From assembly GCF_052324685.1 (NCBI RefSeq), contig NW_027507068.1, forward strand, positions 62,001 through 126,000: 64,000 nucleotides of DNA, read 5' to 3'. Positions 60,190 to 64,000 of this stretch are shown here, piece after piece; position 1 is the stretch's first letter; every line of letters begins with the position of its first letter. This DNA comes from Brachyhypopomus gauderio (lineage: Eukaryota; Chordata; Actinopteri; Gymnotiformes; Hypopomidae). Both the position numbers and the translations under genes were made by a program. The notes below the pieces were generated by a model. The model did not search any database, was not told the DNA's origin, and saw nothing but the letters and a program-made list of their open reading frames with translations.

Positions 60190-63100
60190 GGCAGGGGTAG
60201 AGTCTTGGACCCCCACCCCAAAGTTGCTCCATCGGGTTAGGGTTTATATTTTTAAAAAGTCTTACACTAGTTTTTCACTATTGTCAAAGTGGTATGAATG
60301 GGTTTCAATGGGCGGGGCTCCTTGACTATTGCGCCCCCTGGTGGAGCTCCAACTCGGGGGTATATCTAGGGCCCTGGGGGGGGGGGGGGGGGTAGGATGA
60401 CGAGGGTTTGCTCTGCGGGGGTATGGTGCACCCCCTTGGGGCAGGGGTAGAGTCTGGGACCCCCACCCTAAAGTATCCATCTCAGGTTAGGGTCCATATT
60501 ATCAAGGGGTTTTACACTAGTGTCAAAGTGGTATCAATAAGATTCAATTACTTTTATATTAGTCTGGTTAGTAAAATATTCTTTTTCAGGATATGGCACC
60601 TACACAAAGTGCGTGTCCGATATGTGCAGTTATTTACTGCAACTTATCACAGCACCTCCGGGTGTGTCACAAGGTGACAAATAAAGATGAAATGACGCTA
60701 CTGCTGCAGCTCTCCAGTGGGAGGTAAGTGAATAATTAGCATGTTAGCATGTTATTAGTGTGTTATTAGCATGTTAGTATTGTATTAGCATGTTAGTGGG
60801 TTAGCAAGGTATTAGCATGCTAGCATATTGTTAGCATATTAGCATGTTGTTAGCATGTTACCATGTTAGCAATTAGCATGTAACTAATGTAATTAGCATG
60901 CAATAAACATGCATTGAGCTAATAATGCTTATGTAATTAGCATGTTTTGCATCTTTTTGTGTAAAATTTTTTGCAGAGTGAAAGGCATTTTCGATTGCAA
61001 GGTGCCGGACTGCAACTCCTCACACATCAAGCGCTTGGATAAGCACTACAATAAAATGCACCAGGATGTGTTGGTATGTTTAAAACCATCTGTTGTGTAG
61101 GACTGCATATTAGCTTATTAATATACGCATATTGCAATTTTTTCCCTTGTGTTTATTTTTTAGATTGGGGACCTTGCCAAATTTACAAAGTTGTCGAAGG
61201 AGGAGTACATTTTAAGAAGCCTGGCCTCATTAAGGGCGAATGTTCCTAGGCCCCCGCTTGTTTCAACGCTGGATGGGGGTTACAGCCCACTTCCAGCATA
61301 TTTATTACAAGGGTCTTTCACTGACATGTCCAGTGAATTGGACGAGGCCCCGGTCCCTTTTGAGCCAGAGCACATCGGTGAACCAGAGGCATGCTCCACC
61401 CCAGTTGCTGCGACATCCGTCCCTGGGCCCTCCACCTCTGTTGCTGTACACTCCACGGCAGACCCTGCGCCTTCCACCTCAGTGCCTAGGCCCTCATCCA
61501 CCACCAAATGTGATGCTCGCTCATCCTGTAAGTTATCAAATCTGGAGGTACAAAGGTTAAAGAAGGCACTTGCGGAAGCTAGCCCCGGAGAAAAGTGTCA
61601 GAGGCCAAGCTGCAGGGCAAACTTTGAAAGGTTGGTGGACCTGGAGAAAGCCTTCAGGAATACACAGTCCCCCATACGGTCCAAACACAGCCTCAGCTCT
61701 CCGATTTCGAAAGAAATCCACCCTAACATCAGTAAGTAGTGTCATAAAGGTTGAGAGTTTGACCAAATTTTTTATGTATGATTCACTAATTATGCTTAAT
61801 ATGTCTTCCCTAGGGCGCATTGTTAAGGAATTTACAATTGTAAATTCTGGTGCAAACCTGGAGGGGCGAAAAAAGGAGAACGCCATCTCGGCGGAAAATC
61901 ACATTTTCCGTTTTGTCAACTTTAGTATGCGTGACATGCCAGAAAAGAAGGGGACATTCTCTTTCTTGCGAAACGGGGATAATTTTGGAGTAAGTAACGC
62001 ATGTCATAGTGAAAGTTAACATGCATACGAATGAGCAAATGTCTGCATATTAATAAGCTAATATCTGCATACTAATGAGGTGATATCAGCATACTAATGA
62101 GCGAATACCCGCATATTGATGCGGCAATATCCGCATATTAATAAGCTAATATCCGCATACTAATGAGGAAATATCCGCATACTAAATAACTAATACCCGC
62201 ATATTAATGGACTAATGCATAACAATGAGGAATTTTGCAAATATAACAAATTTGTTGTATTTGCAGATACATGACTCACCTGAAGGGGAAGGGGCTGGCG
62301 GTCACCACTGTCAGAAATATCTTCCTTACCCTTCGCAAGTTCATTAAATATTTACATTGCCTTCCTATAATGGATGCAAGGATTACAAAAAATGACATAG
62401 CTTGGTTGAACTTAGAAGTAAGCAAGCGACTCACAGGCCTGAAAAAAGAAGTAACAGTTCACCGACAAAAAGTGAAGAAACGCCTCAGCAGTAAGTGTAG
62501 AATAGCTCCATTAATGATGTGCATATTAATGAGGTGGTCTATGCATATTCATGCGTTGATATGCGCATATTAATGAGCCAGTGCATAATGTGTTTCAGAA
62601 AACAAAATCAGCAAAGAAGAAATCAGGTCCTTTCGAAAAAATGCCAGGAAGCTGATTCCTCTAAAACTGGGTAAGTCATTTGTTTGTGCATGCTAATGTA
62701 TTTTGCTAATGTAACAATAATGCTAACGTTATGAATTTTGTGTCAATTTAGACCGTCTTGAGAAATACCCGAATACCATGACAGCGGCCCAATTCATAGG
62801 CCTGCTATCAGGTTATCTTATCCTGAGTTAGGGGTAGGGTTCATATCATGAAAGTGGCATTTTTCCATAGACATATGATGAAGATGCCTGATATTATATA
62901 CATGTCCCTGACCCTAACCTTTTCCCATAGGTTTTAGCATGGACGTGTCCATAATATATTATCAAAGTGTCTTGAATTAGGGGGCAGTGTTGAGCAATTT
63001 TCTTGGACGTTTTGCTAATATGCCTTAGTTTTTTCCTGATGCCAACTGTATGATACGATTATGTTTTTTCCCTAGGGTTAGGGTTAGGGTCACGCTTAAG

Positions 63101-64000
63101 TTTGCGTGACCAGACAAATATACCTGGATGAATCGGTTCATTACCCTCGCGAAGGATTTGCCTGGGGGTGGATCACCGTTCTTCTTCAACAGGAATGGAG
63201 GGCAGTGCAAAAAAACTATTAGTCCATTTCAGGATGGAGTGGACACGCTTGGGTTTTGGAGGATGCCAGTTTTAAGGCTTTCAGGACAGCAATGGTGTGC
63301 CACGTAAGTATTATCCATATGTAATTACCATGGTATGAATATGTAATGAGGATGTTACGCCTATGTAATGAGCATATTATGCATATGTAATTTGCATGTT
63401 TTTCCCATTTTCAGATCAAAAACATGCCTCCTGAACAAAAAAGAAAAATACAACGTGCCATGTGCCACTCAGATGTGGTGAGCTCTAAATTCTACGTGCC
63501 TCTTAGCACAGTGGCAGAGGCTGTTGAGATAAGAGAGCTCCAGTCACAAGCCCTAGAAGAGAGCCCAGCAATGGGCGAGAGGCCAGAGCCTGCCAGGGAG
63601 AGCCCATCATCCTCCAGTCAGGTTGTGGCCAAAAAACGGTCAGCAAAGAGAAAAATTCGGTTCATTGACAGTAGTGAGGAGGAGGAGGATAAAATACAGG
63701 AATATAATCCAAGAAACTACTCTCCCAAATCTATAAACTTTTCACATCATGACACCATTTCACTACCAATAGACAAATGGACTTCAGACCTTTAGGCTCA
63801 AACCTTTAAAATATCATCAAATTCTAACATACAGCTAATTCAATATAAAATATTACACAGAACACACATCACTATCGAGAAAATGCATCGGATGGGCTTC
63901 ACTGACTCCAACACTTGTACACACTGCCCCATGGTAACAGACAATCATCTTCACGCATTCTGGAACTGCCCCCCCTCTGTTTTGGTCGGAGGTCTTGGGA
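60190..64000 (+). repeat. Array unit, copy 3 (cut by window end)
   Basis: First 3.8 kb of the unit: G-rich repeat, gene A and the start of the LINE fragment, in phase with copies 1 and 2. The array therefore continues beyond the window. Confidence 0.92.
60590..63795 (+). pseudogene. Gene A, copy 3
   Basis: As copy 1 at +27,610 (ATG 60593; exon 3 at 61164-61731; exon 5 at 62267-62490; stop 62829-62831; Tyr exon from 63415). Same lesions. Confidence 0.68.

Overview
The window reads as vertebrate, most likely teleost fish, nuclear DNA. Evidence: dense, typically fish-like repeats (Tx1/L1 LINE, L2-type LINEs with (TGAT)n tails, Tc1, hAT MITEs, several LTR families), spliceosomal introns with GT/AG borders, and no prokaryotic gene organisation. 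No conventional single-copy host gene is recognisable. Almost everything is a mobile element or part of a tandemly repeated, decaying gene family.

Layout. 1-5739: an apparently intact Tx1/L1-type LINE (ORF1 and ORF2 open). 5920-6054: LTR fragment. From about 6.05 kb to the window end: a head-to-tail array. Copy 0 is long and rearranged (about 6.05-32.58 kb). Copies 1 (32,580-46,382) and 2 (46,383-60,189) are about 13.8 kb each and almost identical. Copy 3 (60,190 on) is cut by the window end. Successive offsets are 13,803 and 13,807 bp; the 4 bp difference lies in a (CA)n tract.

Each unit carries, on the + strand, two diverged members of one multi-exon family, here called A and B. Both start with a pair of C2H2-type zinc fingers. 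Both continue through a Pro/Ser/Thr-rich or acidic linker and a core-binding-like helical exon, and end in exons holding tyrosine-recombinase landmarks (G-H-R-[ST]-G, an Arg-II motif, and M-C-H...K-F-Y with the presumptive Tyr nucleophile). All copies seen carry frameshifts or lost exons, so they look like pseudogenes or relics of a tyrosine-recombinase element or domesticated gene. Copy 0 also holds a third partial member (A'), which alone keeps the A-type Arg-I exon.

Copy 0 has been hit by many insertions: an endogenous retrovirus remnant inside A' exon 3 (minus strand); a nearly full-length L2 LINE (12.25-19.02 kb) inside an A' intron, itself carrying a non-autonomous LTR element (14,109-16,215) with a perfect 5 bp target duplication; and a second 5'-truncated L2 (21.60-24.27 kb) that replaced 1.2 kb of a Tc1 element still present in copies 1 and 2. 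The A introns consist largely of short AT-rich minisatellites. A G-rich ~207-241 bp repeat precedes A and A'. The array units share a solo-type LTR, two hAT-like MITEs, a long-TIR palindromic MITE and a second LTR.

How parts work together: the LINE proteins would act in cis on their own RNA. The zinc-finger/recombinase genes, if ever functional, would have paired DNA recognition (fingers) with strand exchange (Tyr recombinase). No intact version exists in this window. Family assignments rest on motif reading by eye, with no database search.
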